From positions 1-63,969 of IMG/VR virus record IMGVR_UViG_3300034111_001063: a stretch of DNA of 63,969 bases; one strand, written 5' to 3'. The stretch comes from a virus. Made by a program: the position numbers and the translations under genes. Numbering within the stretch: position 1 is the first letter of the stretch; the number at the start of each line of letters is the position of its first letter. The notes under the pieces were generated by a model. The model was not told the origin of the DNA. It saw only the letters and a list, made by a program, of their open reading frames with translations, and did no database searches. This document shows, one piece after another, positions 41,749 to 50,130 of the stretch.

Positions 41749-44304
41749 TTACTGTTTAAGGGCGTTTGCTAATGCGGCTGCGGTTGTGTCCATAGTGCTA
41801 CAATTGCGTAAGCGCTCTAGTTCTGGATTGAGTTCTGCCCGTACTGCTGCAGCAACTTCCCCAGCCGCTATAGTAGTTTGTGAAGCGTTGTCAATAGTAC
41901 CACCAGTGATAGTACGACTGGTGTGGGTCCATACTTGGGCCGCTGTGAGTGTCGAACGCCCTGATAGCATACCTCCCGCACGTTCCATATCTGCACGGAT
42001 AGCTGCTACTAGAGCGACTTGATCGACACTGCTATTACCTATAGCTCCGACGATTGCGTTCAATATAGCTTGTCCATCACTCTCGTTTAGGATGCTTTGT
42101 TCCACTGCCGTAGCTATAGCTTGACGCTCAGCAGAGGTTAAGGAGTATCCGGTTTTATCTACACTACCTCCAGTTATAGTGCGGCTAGGGGTGTTCCACA
42201 CTGCGGAGGCTATTTCTGAAGTAGCAGGGAATGAAGGTTGGCTTGTAAGCGTTGTAGTGGTGTCCGTCAGGGTAACGCGAGCCAGGGTGCCCGAAGGGGC
42301 CAGTCTGGACGATACGGGAGTGTCGAGCCGTGCCAGTTCGACACTCAGCTCAGTGCGAATTGCAGCGGTTGTTGGTGCCGCTGAGTAGCTGACAGAGGCC
42401 AGCCGGGTGGAAGTAGCAACATCAAGCCTGCTCAGCTCCGTTGTTAGCTCCGTTCGCACCTGGGATGCAATCGTGGCAGCGCTGGGAACATTAGGAGCGT
42501 TGGTCAAGGTTGTTACCGTGGACAACGTGCCAGTAGGAGCTAGGCGGGAGGACACGGCCACATCAAGCCGCGCTAATTCAGTGCTCAGCTCCGCACGCAC
42601 ACCTCCAGCAGTGAGTGTGGATCTACCAGCTAACATTCCGCCATTTCGCTCTAGGTCAGCACGGATCGCGGCGATCAACGCTACTTGATCAATATTTGTG
42701 TTACCTATTGCACCTACTATAGCGTTTAAGATGGCTTGTCCATCATTTTCGTTGAGGATACTTTGCTCTACTGCAGTAGCGATGGCTAGGCGTTCTGAAG
42801 AAGTTAGTGAGTACCCCACTTTGTCTAGTATGGTGTTTACTGTACCCCCTGTGATGGTGCGAGCGGTGTTAGCCCACACAGCGGTGGCTACATCAGTAGC
42901 TGTAGGGGCGCTACTACTTGTAAGAGTTCTTGTTACTGCACCCCACACAGCTCCAGCTATGTCTATAGCAGAGGGGATAGTGGTAGTGATGGTTCTAGTT
43001 GCTGCATTCCAGACAGCGGTAGCGATGTCAGTAGCAGTGGGAATTGAGGGGAACGCGGTAGTTAGGGTGCGCGTGGCAGTAGACCAAACTTCGGCAGCTA
43101 TTTCAGTGGCTGTTGGGGAGCTACCGCCACCACCACCGCCGCCACTGGTTAGAGTTCTAGTGCTATTGCTCCAGACTTGCGCAGGAATTTGTGAAAATTT
43201 TGTGTCCATGTTGCCGGTGACCATACCAAGCGCTGACAGCACGTTGGCTCCGGTCAAAATGGCTGTACCGACTGTATTCCCAACTGGCACGCCTTGCGCT
43301 ACAGATGAGGGTGATGGGCTAATGTGGGTTCCTGTAAGTTCGTTATTGGGTCCGTACACAGTAGGGGCCACTACATTACTAGCGACGGGCCAGTTGCCAG
43401 TTGGTATGTTGTCGGCAGAGTATAAATCTCGCCTGGTGCTGCCATCGCTTCTAACAGCTTGCTCGTAAGTCGGGATGAGCGTTGTGGCCCACGTATATCT
43501 TTGACATTGCTTGGGATTGATGTTGCCACTCGAACCCAACTCAAGGGGGCCCGATATTCTTGTGTTTTGGCCAACGCCACCCCGCCCAATCGCTGGCGCC
43601 CCAGTTCCAGACCTGCCCACGCCAATAGCATTAAAGAATCCAGTTGAACTATTTTCTATGCCTGCACCATTAGATCCACCCGTATAGTTGCCAGTTAGAT
43701 TATACGTTCCACTGACAGAAGTGTTAACTGCTCCTACCGCAGCACTATTAGAAGAACCGAAAACATTTCCAGTGTGGTTTATCGTCCCACTGCCGCTTAG
43801 CCTGACGCCAGGCGCGACGCTGCCGCCACTTCCACCGACAGCCGTTACGCTGCCCGTAATGTTTAGTGTTCCTGTTGAAGCATTGTCAATTGTAGCACTT
43901 CCTTGATTGACCCCCAAGTAGGTGCCGTTTAGGTTAAATGTCCCACTCGTACCATGAGTTACCAACACACCGCTTCCACCTACGGACGCACTGGTGGTAG
44001 TCCCAGCACTAAGGCGGGCCGAGTGTCCAACGGACAGGTTTGTCGAGATGAGGCTGCTTCCATATAACAAGCTATTTGCGTTGGTAGCGGTTAAGTCGCC
44101 GCCATCTCGGAAAACAAAACCTCCGCCGGCAACAATACCTGTTCCGACCAAATTAGACAATGCCTGAACAGTGCGAGCATCGCTAATTAGTACAGTATTC
44201 CCATTAGTAAATGCTACATCACCGGGGCCTGGCACAACGCCTCCAAACCATGTTGCCGGCAAAGAGAAATCATTGTTGGTTAGTATGGCGGGAATGTTAG
44301 CCAT
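41749..44304 (-). CDS. Large repeat-rich virion protein (head or neck fibre)
   Basis: 851 residues. Residues 1-270 are a Gly/Ser/Thr beta-helix-like region after a G8-like start (PATWFGGVVPGPGDVAFTNG). Residues about 370-470 hold tandem units of the form EIAxAVWxxxTRTLT. A block of about 70 residues (GYSLTSSERLAIATAVEQS and on) is duplicated near 480-550 and 720-790. Between them are ELARLDxxVSSRLAP units. Such proteins are whiskers or fibres; it lies among head-tail connector genes rather than by the tail tip. Confidence 0.65.
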   Translation of the reverse strand: MANIPAILTNNDFSLPATWFGGVVPGPGDVAFTNGNTVLISDARTVQALSNLVGTGIVAGGGFVFRDGGDLTATNANSLLYGSSLISTNLSVGHSARLSAGTTTSASVGGSGVLVTHGTSGTFNLNGTYLGVNQGSATIDNASTGTLNITGSVTAVGGSGGSVAPGVRLSGSGTINHTGNVFGSSNSAAVGAVNTSVSGTYNLTGNYTGGSNGAGIENSSTGFFNAIGVGRSGTGAPAIGRGGVGQNTRISGPLELGSSGNINPKQCQRYTWATTLIPTYEQAVRSDGSTRRDLYSADNIPTGNWPVASNVVAPTVYGPNNELTGTHISPSPSSVAQGVPVGNTVGTAILTGANVLSALGMVTGNMDTKFSQIPAQVWSNSTRTLTSGGGGGGGSSPTATEIAAEVWSTATRTLTTAFPSIPTATDIATAVWNAATRTITTTIPSAIDIAGAVWGAVTRTLTSSSAPTATDVATAVWANTARTITGGTVNTILDKVGYSLTSSERLAIATAVEQSILNENDGQAILNAIVGAIGNTNIDQVALIAAIRADLERNGGMLAGRSTLTAGGVRAELSTELARLDVAVSSRLAPTGTLSTVTTLTNAPNVPSAATIASQVRTELTTELSRLDVATSTRLASVSYSAAPTTAAIRTELSVELARLDTPVSSRLAPSGTLARVTLTDTTTTLTSQPSFPATSEIASAVWNTPSRTITGGSVDKTGYSLTSAERQAIATAVEQSILNESDGQAILNAIVGAIGNSSVDQVALVAAIRADMERAGGMLSGRSTLTAAQVWTHTSRTITGGTIDNASQTTIAAGEVAAAVRAELNPELERLRNCSTMDTTAAALANALKQ

Positions 44305-44306
44305 TC

Positions 44307-44612
44307 TTACACGTTTGCGTTGATGAATGCTTGAGCCGCGGCTTCCTGTGCTGCCAGGAACCGGGCCAGGCTTAGATTACCTTTTTGAGCCATTTTCCCA
44401 GCAAGGGTTACTGCGTCAGCAAAAACCATGCTTGTTCGGCCTTCCTGCAATATCTCTGGCCCGTTTGGTCCGTCTCGATACGGGAAAAAAGTGACCGATA
44501 TATCTAAGACCATTTCCCCATTCTTTGGGTTTGTTGACTGGGCAATAGATACGCCTAGTTTGTCGTAGACAAGTCCGTCAATTACGGGCGGCTGTGGGTT
44601 GATGATTGCCAT
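44307..44612 (-). CDS. Hypothetical structural protein
   Basis: 101 residues: PPVIDGLVYDKLGVSIAQS, beta strands (GEMVLDISVTFFPYRDG), then an Ala-rich helix. It abuts the connector gene. Function unknown. Confidence 0.5.
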   Translation of the reverse strand: MAIINPQPPVIDGLVYDKLGVSIAQSTNPKNGEMVLDISVTFFPYRDGPNGPEILQEGRTSMVFADAVTLAGKMAQKGNLSLARFLAAQEAAAQAFINANV

Positions 44613-45172
44613 CAGAGATAGATAAGGGAGGAGTAGTTAACCCAAGCCCCAGATGCAGTAGCCCGAGTTTGTAGCACGCCCGCACTATTGAAAACATAAC
44701 GGACAATTGTCCAACCTAAGGAGGACTCATCAGTGCCGCCTGGAGCTGTACCAAAATAACTAGTTGTCGCTGTGTTAGCCGTGCGCGACTCGTTAGGTAA
44801 TAAACTAGGAGGGGGTGGTAGAGTCGGTTCATAGTCCACGACCTCACTGATAGAGTCAAAACTAGCAAAACCTATTACCGCTATCGAGTCTCTAAGTCTT
44901 TTGTACTCTTGTCCGTAATGAGTGGAGTCTAGACCTACAGCAAGAGCGGCCCCCGAGGGCGCTCCTATTTGAGATCCTATTTGAATAATGCGGGTTGCGA
45001 GTAAATGCGCTGATAAATAGGCAATGCCATCTACGCGGAACCCACTGTTACCCCATACAGAAGCTGGAGTTTGACGTTCGGCTTGTAAAATGATTGGATT
45101 TATTACTGCAGACTGTTGTTCAGCGAACTCGGGGAACCTCTGCTGAAGCTCCGCTGCAGTAATCACAGCCAT
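44612..45172 (-). CDS. Head-tail adaptor, DUF4054-like
   Basis: 186 residues. VITAAELQQRFPEFAEQQSA and IILQAERQTP with YLSAHLLATRI follow the DUF4054 helical adaptor family. Residues 125-186 form a beta-rich C-terminal add-on. It would bind the portal. Confidence 0.7.
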   Translation of the reverse strand: MAVITAAELQQRFPEFAEQQSAVINPIILQAERQTPASVWGNSGFRVDGIAYLSAHLLATRIIQIGSQIGAPSGAALAVGLDSTHYGQEYKRLRDSIAVIGFASFDSISEVVDYEPTLPPPPSLLPNESRTANTATTSYFGTAPGGTDESSLGWTIVRYVFNSAGVLQTRATASGAWVNYSSLIYL

Positions 45173-45176
45173 TGGC

Positions 45177-45620
45177 TTAGTTGCCTCCGGTTAGAGTATC
45201 AATGCGTTTTTGAATAGCAGTGCGGACAGGCACGCGCTGGTCTTTCTCCAGCCAGGCTGCTAGACACTGGAGATCATGAGTGGCTGTAATGACTTTCGTT
45301 GCATCTGGTAGTTTGAGATCAGCAATGGAGACCTCATCAGGAACTTTCAGGTCCGTCTCGCTGAGGAGTTCTTTGACCTCATTGCTTTCCATGACGCGGA
45401 GGGCGCCTAACTCCAAAAGACGGAGTGCATGTGGTCCGTGCGTTCCTGTTTTAATACTCTCCCAGTCGTCCTCGGGGATATTATTGATCCCTTCGCGGAT
45501 AGTCACACGAGTGGATTCCCCCGTTTCCTTAGAGATCGTGGTATAGGTAATAGAACACCCATCCATAGGGGGGTTCTCCAGTGCAGGGCTGTAGAAAATG
45601 TTGACTCGATCTTGGCTCAT
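45177..45620 (-). CDS. Hypothetical protein next to the capsid gene
   Basis: 147 residues, acidic, alpha/beta; MDGCSITYTTISKETGES and ESIKTGTHGPHALRLLELGA. May be a head protein. No family recognised. Confidence 0.5.
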   Translation of the reverse strand: MSQDRVNIFYSPALENPPMDGCSITYTTISKETGESTRVTIREGINNIPEDDWESIKTGTHGPHALRLLELGALRVMESNEVKELLSETDLKVPDEVSIADLKLPDATKVITATHDLQCLAAWLEKDQRVPVRTAIQKRIDTLTGGN

Positions 45621-45653
45621 GGGGAGATTTGTGTAGGGGCCGCTGGTAGCTTA

Positions 45654-46568
45654 TCAGGCTTTCTCCATCACCATGACGGAACGGGGGAAGTAGATGGCTA
45701 CCCCACCGTGGCGGGCGTGCGCAGGCACGGTATATTCCAGGCCCTGGAGTTGAGGAGGGAAAAACTCCAGTGGCTGGGGGAGGTGCATCTCCAGCTTGTC
45801 CGGGTTACGCTCATAGGTCATGATCCGGTCTTTAGACAAGAACCCGCCGGATTTAGAGGCAGTAAGCTCATTGATGGGTTCAATGTCCTTAATAACCTCG
45901 TTGGTATTGAGGAAAAACTCCATGACAGTGGTGTCCGAAGCCGTCCCGAGCTTCATTGTGGAGATCTTTCGGAACACATTGTACGGAACCAACATGGTGT
46001 CTGGTTGTTCTTTCATGTTGCTGTTCTCGACGATCCGGGTTACCGGTTCATTGAGGAGTTCGAGAACTTCATCGGCGGTGATGCCGGACGTGTCGAACCA
46101 CTTATCAGGTACGATCTTGTCGAGTTGATCGGAGTTGAAGAAGCCGCGAAGGCCGGCAGCAGGATCTCCGAAGTAGGAAATGCGCTGCATAGTTTCTTCA
46201 TAGACGCGACGCACAGCGTTAGCGCGGCGTTGCTCCAGGTTTGTGTTGGGGACTTCAGCCGCAGCTCGCAGCTCCTGGACGGTGTAGCCAAAGCTGGAAC
46301 CGTAGGATTCAACCTTGTGGGTTACTTCCTTACGGAACACATCAGCGCGGGGGAGATCCTTTGCCTTATCGGCAATTCGCCGCATGGAGCCTTGTTGGTC
46401 GTAGATCCTATATGTGTAGGAATCCTTCCCATTAGACACCTCGCTGTTAATGGGGAGTACACTAGCGTATTTGATGTCGGCATACTCGACTTCAAAAGCC
46501 CTAGTGATGATATGCTCAAGTTCCCTCGCGAGGAAGAAACCGTGGTTGTCGAGGCGTTCATTAGACAT
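45654..46568 (-). CDS. Major capsid protein (DUF2184 family)
   Basis: 304 residues. Helical N-arm (FFLARELEHIITRAFEV), ASVLPINSEVSNGKDSYTYR and the FGYTVQELRAAA core match DUF2184 capsid proteins of HK97-like fold. It follows the cement and protease genes as expected. Residues 163-194 are closely copied in the plus-strand ORF at 49846-50130 (24 of 32 identical). Good codon use and an intergenic hairpin just upstream (CCTC/GAGG at about 46570) fit high expression. Confidence 0.9.
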   Translation of the reverse strand: MSNERLDNHGFFLARELEHIITRAFEVEYADIKYASVLPINSEVSNGKDSYTYRIYDQQGSMRRIADKAKDLPRADVFRKEVTHKVESYGSSFGYTVQELRAAAEVPNTNLEQRRANAVRRVYEETMQRISYFGDPAAGLRGFFNSDQLDKIVPDKWFDTSGITADEVLELLNEPVTRIVENSNMKEQPDTMLVPYNVFRKISTMKLGTASDTTVMEFFLNTNEVIKDIEPINELTASKSGGFLSKDRIMTYERNPDKLEMHLPQPLEFFPPQLQGLEYTVPAHARHGGVAIYFPRSVMVMEKA

Positions 46569-46639
46569 AGTCGGAGCCTCTCGCGAGGGGAAATAGAAGG
46601 AGGGGGAGTAAGTAGTGGGAGACCTGTGATGGTCAGGGA

Positions 46640-47263
46640 TTAGGTGTCGGCGGTAAAGGTGGCGGCGGCCATCTCGACTTCCAAGACAGCCAGGCCAGCC
46701 CCGGTGGTCTTGGTGATCCAGCGGGCACCGTTGGTGAACAGGGTCGTCCGGGTGCCGGAGGCTGTTTTGCAGAACCTTCCCAGGAATGCCCCGGCCACGG
46801 TGCCGGAGTGGTCGGTATCCCAGAACCTGACAGCATCCGTCAGGGCCACGGCCTCGGTGACGTAGACCCAGATTTGGCCCCGGCGGATGACATTGAGAGA
46901 CTTCCGGTTGGGGTAGCCAGGGCGGCCATCGGCGGCCAGGTTGCTCCCTGGGATCCCGCTCGACAGATAGCTGGCATTGCCGGAGGCGACCCCTTCGAAT
47001 GTGAAGGAGTCCGCCAGGATGCCGAAGTTGCCGGTGACCCCGGTGGAGAGGGTCATGGCGTTATCATCTCGACCGCCGGCTGTGTCTACCTGAACCAAGG
47101 CCCCGAAGGGTAGCGCCGCGCTGGTCTGATTGATCCCGGTGAAAGAGTCGTAAGAGTTGAGATTGGCCAGCATCCCTTCATGGGCACCAGCGGAAGTCAG
47201 GGGGTATGAACCTTGAACCCCGATAGGGGAGGTTACTGTGGTTGGGGTGAAAGTTACAGGCAT
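46640..47263 (-). CDS. Head cement/decoration protein
   Basis: 207 residues, beta-rich, Ala/Thr/Gly-rich. PFGALVQVDTAGGRDDNAMT and NVIRRGQIWVYVTEAVALTD match the structural cement type found beside DUF2184 capsids. Encoded by notably GC-rich DNA. Confidence 0.75.
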   Translation of the reverse strand: MPVTFTPTTVTSPIGVQGSYPLTSAGAHEGMLANLNSYDSFTGINQTSAALPFGALVQVDTAGGRDDNAMTLSTGVTGNFGILADSFTFEGVASGNASYLSSGIPGSNLAADGRPGYPNRKSLNVIRRGQIWVYVTEAVALTDAVRFWDTDHSGTVAGAFLGRFCKTASGTRTTLFTNGARWITKTTGAGLAVLEVEMAAATFTADT

Positions 47264-47311
47264 GGCCGGAGGTGTGAGTAGAGGGGATTAGCCTTTAATA
47301 GAAAGAAAGAG

Positions 47312-48622
47312 TCATCGCCTCTTAGAAGCAGTCAGCGGTTTCTGCCAACTATTGTTGGTTTTCTGCTTGTAGCTATCGGAGGATGCTGCAGCATCGCGCC
47401 GTTGGACACCGCGAAGGGCCGTGCGCAGCTTGCCGGTGGAATCAGCCGCATCGGTTCGGGAAGCTGGTTCGGCCTCGGGGGGATCTTCGGCATCAAGCGT
47501 GGCCAGGGCCCCCTCAACCCGGCCCCTCATTTGGGCGACCTCCATCTCCTCATCTGGGGCCTCACCGAAGATGTTTTCGTAGGCTTGGATGTACAACTCA
47601 TTGGCCTCGATGCCGTCGAAGACGAAGTCGTCTTCAAAGGCGGGTGCGAGGAGTTGAAGAGTGTCGAGGCGGGCGGCTACTAGGGTGTCCAACCGGGAGG
47701 CTGGGATTTGAGCGAGAACCGCGTCGATGTTGTCTTCATCGAGGTGAATCTCACTGGGTTCCCCGGTATCAATCGTGGCCTGGAGCCCATCGGCGCGACC
47801 CTCGGCAGCCTCCTTTTCAGCCTCCAGGTCAGAAAAATCACTCTGCAGGGTATCTAGCTTTTCCTGCAGAGTGGAATTAGCAGTGCGCAGTTCAGTGAGG
47901 GCCTTGCTGGAATCCCTCACATAGGCTTGCACCAGCGGAGCATATTCAGGGGCAACCTCAACATCGACTCCATCGAGAGTGATACGGGCCATAACGGGGT
48001 TCGCGGGGGGTACGGGCTCGGGGGAATCGAGGAGTGCTTGATCAAAAGATACCGCTGCCGTAGAATCCATTCGATCTAACAGCAGCCTCACCTCTGGGCC
48101 AGCACGTCCTTTAGGGACAATGGCGATGTGGTTGACGCGGATATTGCGTTGGACACCGTCATAGGACTCGCCTGATGGTGTTTGACCGGGGGTAGGGTCA
48201 TAATCGACCCGGTAGCCGGCGGAGACTTCTACAGCGTGATCGGGAGAATCCTTACGTTGGATGTTGTCGATGGATTTTTGGTCAGTAACAAGAAGCGCTA
48301 CTTCAACAAAACCGTCGCTGAAGTGGACATGCGAGCCGGCATGTCCGATTTGATACATCTTTGTATTCTCTGCATCGAGTAGCTGCGGAGGATGACGCCA
48401 AGTAACTGGCTTCATCCCGAAGGATGCTAGGGTTTCTGGCTTTCCTACTTCCTCTTCCGGGCGGTACTCAGTTTCGACCCTGCCGTCAGCGCGGCGATAT
48501 TTCTGGAGGCCAGTGCGGGCGGTGCGGGCCCGGACCTGGAGGTATCCCGACTCCGGGTCTATCTTGCAGCCGACGATAGGCAGCGAGAGGAAGTCGTAGC
48601 GGGTAGCTGTTGCTAGGCTCAT
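47312..48622 (-). CDS. Capsid maturation protease with scaffold (DUF2213-like)
   Basis: 436 residues. Residues 1-195 fit DUF2213 proteases (VTWRHPPQLLDAENTKMYQI, GFVEVALLVTDQKSIDNIQR, VSAGYRVDYDP, VNHIAIVPKGRAG). Residues about 230-280 are a coiled coil (ALTELRTANSTLQEKLDTLQ and on) and the rest is acidic, as in a fused scaffold. It should assemble the prohead, then cleave itself and other head proteins. Confidence 0.8.
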   Translation of the reverse strand: MSLATATRYDFLSLPIVGCKIDPESGYLQVRARTARTGLQKYRRADGRVETEYRPEEEVGKPETLASFGMKPVTWRHPPQLLDAENTKMYQIGHAGSHVHFSDGFVEVALLVTDQKSIDNIQRKDSPDHAVEVSAGYRVDYDPTPGQTPSGESYDGVQRNIRVNHIAIVPKGRAGPEVRLLLDRMDSTAAVSFDQALLDSPEPVPPANPVMARITLDGVDVEVAPEYAPLVQAYVRDSSKALTELRTANSTLQEKLDTLQSDFSDLEAEKEAAEGRADGLQATIDTGEPSEIHLDEDNIDAVLAQIPASRLDTLVAARLDTLQLLAPAFEDDFVFDGIEANELYIQAYENIFGEAPDEEMEVAQMRGRVEGALATLDAEDPPEAEPASRTDAADSTGKLRTALRGVQRRDAAASSDSYKQKTNNSWQKPLTASKRR

Positions 48623-48658
48623 GCACCAGTTTACGGCTGGCGTTTAGGGGCAATCAGC

Positions 48659-49708
48659 CTAGTAGCTTTTTAATAAAGCGGTCTCTAAACTTCTGTAATA
48701 ACCTCTTACAACTTTGTCTACGTGGTCGGTCTCATAAGTGCGTAAAGCGTTTTCTAGAGGATCCCACTGAGGAGCCCACCGGCTTTCAAATGTCTCTATT
48801 GCGTATTCTGATAAACCTACGCGGCGTGGTACTTGAGTAAGCTCGTTGATGAAATCGCGGGCGCTAGTTCGATTTTCTGTAGCGAACTCAGCTAGGCCGA
48901 AGTCGATGAATTTAAGGCTTCTGGTTTTTGGGTTAAACATTATGTTTTTTAAGTGCCCATCGTTGTGTACGAGACCACTCATGTGTAAAGAGCGATAGAG
49001 GTCTAACATTTGGCGTTTTAACTGTAGTGGTGCGGTGTATTTAAGCGAGAAAATACTAGAACTTACCCCATGCGTAGATAAAGGGGAATAATTGTTCAAG
49101 TGCTCCATGACCAATACCCGGTCAGTAGCTTTGTATAGCTGAGGGGATGGCACATTATTGATGTTAGCGTGCCTTAGTATCTCACCTTCAGGGAGTAAGC
49201 TTTCTGTGGGGCCGCTCAGGAATTTATTAGGCGTCCCCCCGAGGTCGTTGTTCTTTAAGTATTTTATACCGTATTTATTAGACGGGTGGACAACATAATT
49301 ACCGTAAGCACCTTGGCCCCCTAGACATCGTGGAGTCGGAACAAAGTCATCTTCCCTAATCCAGTGATCAATCTTGGATGCTGCACATGCAATTGCGTTG
49401 GCTTTCTTGTTATCTTCAAAGACATCCCACTGTTTGCCGCGCTTCCGCGCCTCAGCTTCGATCCGATCCCAGTCCTCACCAGGGGCGGTGAATCCCTTCC
49501 AATCGGGGTCGCGGCGAACGAAACGGCGGGCGGCGGAGATGCCTAGGACTGCGATCCCGGCCCCAAGGGCGACTTTGCCGATCAGGCTCGGGGTGATTGC
49601 TGGGTTAGAACTGGGTGCAGTGGTCTTTTTGGAGCATTTCTTGTTGTCTGGTATGCCTGACGCACCGCATTTCTTGTCGAATCTTAGTGAAGCGGTGGTT
49701 ATGGGCAT
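48659..49708 (-). CDS. Virion-region protein kinase with Cys-motif leader
   Basis: 349 residues. Residues 8-28 carry the shared leader LRFDKKCGASGI with the second Cys at 25, followed by a hydrophobic segment (41-62). A complete kinase-like core follows: GxGxxG loop GQGAYGNYV (about 131-140), Lys 149, Glu near 177, hinge RVLVMEHL, catalytic HNDGHLKN (248-255) and IDFG (268-271). All ATP and Mg ligands are present, so it is probably active. Placed between protease/scaffold and the moron. Packaging and injection are inferred, not shown. Confidence 0.75.
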   Translation of the reverse strand: MPITTASLRFDKKCGASGIPDNKKCSKKTTAPSSNPAITPSLIGKVALGAGIAVLGISAARRFVRRDPDWKGFTAPGEDWDRIEAEARKRGKQWDVFEDNKKANAIACAASKIDHWIREDDFVPTPRCLGGQGAYGNYVVHPSNKYGIKYLKNNDLGGTPNKFLSGPTESLLPEGEILRHANINNVPSPQLYKATDRVLVMEHLNNYSPLSTHGVSSSIFSLKYTAPLQLKRQMLDLYRSLHMSGLVHNDGHLKNIMFNPKTRSLKFIDFGLAEFATENRTSARDFINELTQVPRRVGLSEYAIETFESRWAPQWDPLENALRTYETDHVDKVVRGYYRSLETALLKSY

Positions 49709-49771
49709 GATTACCGGGGGTATGTATGCTATTCTAGCGAGGCACCTGCGTGGACACTTGTCTTGGGTTTT

Positions 49772-49849
49772 ATGAATAAAGAGCTTAATGCTGCTTGCAC
49801 TACTACAGGCATGACTGCTGATGAAATGCTTGCACTACTACAGGCATGA
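49772..49849 (+). pseudogene. 5' fragment of the capsid-derived gene, cut by a 35-bp duplication
   Basis: ATG 49772 opens MNKELNAACTTTGMTADEML and stops after 25 residues because the tandem copy shifts the frame. Removing one copy restores an ORF from 49772 through 50130, and TTTGMTADE then aligns with DTSGITADE of the capsid protein. Its stop overlaps the next ATG (ATGA), so it may act as a leader for re-initiation. Confidence 0.6.
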
Positions 49850-49867
49850 CTGCTGATGAAATGCTTG
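49798..49867 (+). repeat. 35-bp perfect tandem duplication
   Basis: Two exact copies (49798-49832 and 49833-49867) bounded by TGCTTG at 49792, 49827 and 49862, which suggests slippage through 6-nt microhomology. 35 is not a multiple of 3, so it breaks the reading frame. The copies are identical, so the event is recent. Confidence 0.95.
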
Positions 49868-50130
49868 AACTACTAAACGAGCCGGTTACGCGCATCGTAG
49901 AGAACTGTAACATGAGGGAGAAACTGGACACTATATTGCTTGATTCTAAGCAGTTTGCGTATATACTATCTGAACGCACCAAGGCGGTAATGAATCGCGT
50001 CTATCACAATACGAGACCTAATTATCTACCTATCTTGATTAGCGCCTCCCCCACTATTGGACGTAAACGCCGCAACCGTCGCGCTCGGGGGCGTAAGCTA
50101 GTAGCTACTCGCCAAAAAGCTTGTGCTTAA
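49846..50130 (+). CDS. Capsid-protein-derived peptide with basic tail
   Basis: 94 residues. Residues 1-32 (MTADEMLELLNEPVTRIVEN and on) match capsid residues 163-194 at 24 of 32 positions, with most codon differences synonymous. DTILLDSKQFAYIL continues the alignment with DTMLVPYNVFRKIS; similarity fades by residue 65. The last 25 residues are very basic (GRKRRNRRARGRK). It is on the opposite strand to the capsid gene and overlaps the deaminase gene by 8 nt. A decoy for capsid-sensing defences, an assembly inhibitor of rival phages, or a minor head protein are possible. Confidence 0.75.
   Translation: MTADEMLELLNEPVTRIVENCNMREKLDTILLDSKQFAYILSERTKAVMNRVYHNTRPNYLPILISASPTIGRKRRNRRARGRKLVATRQKACA

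Noticed and set aside
42698-43468. 256-residue plus-strand ORF
   Set aside because: Antisense of the repeat-rich virion protein; low-complexity mirror of its repeats.
45429-46643. 404-residue plus-strand ORF
   Set aside because: Antisense to the capsid gene in a GC-rich, highly coding region; no protein family character.
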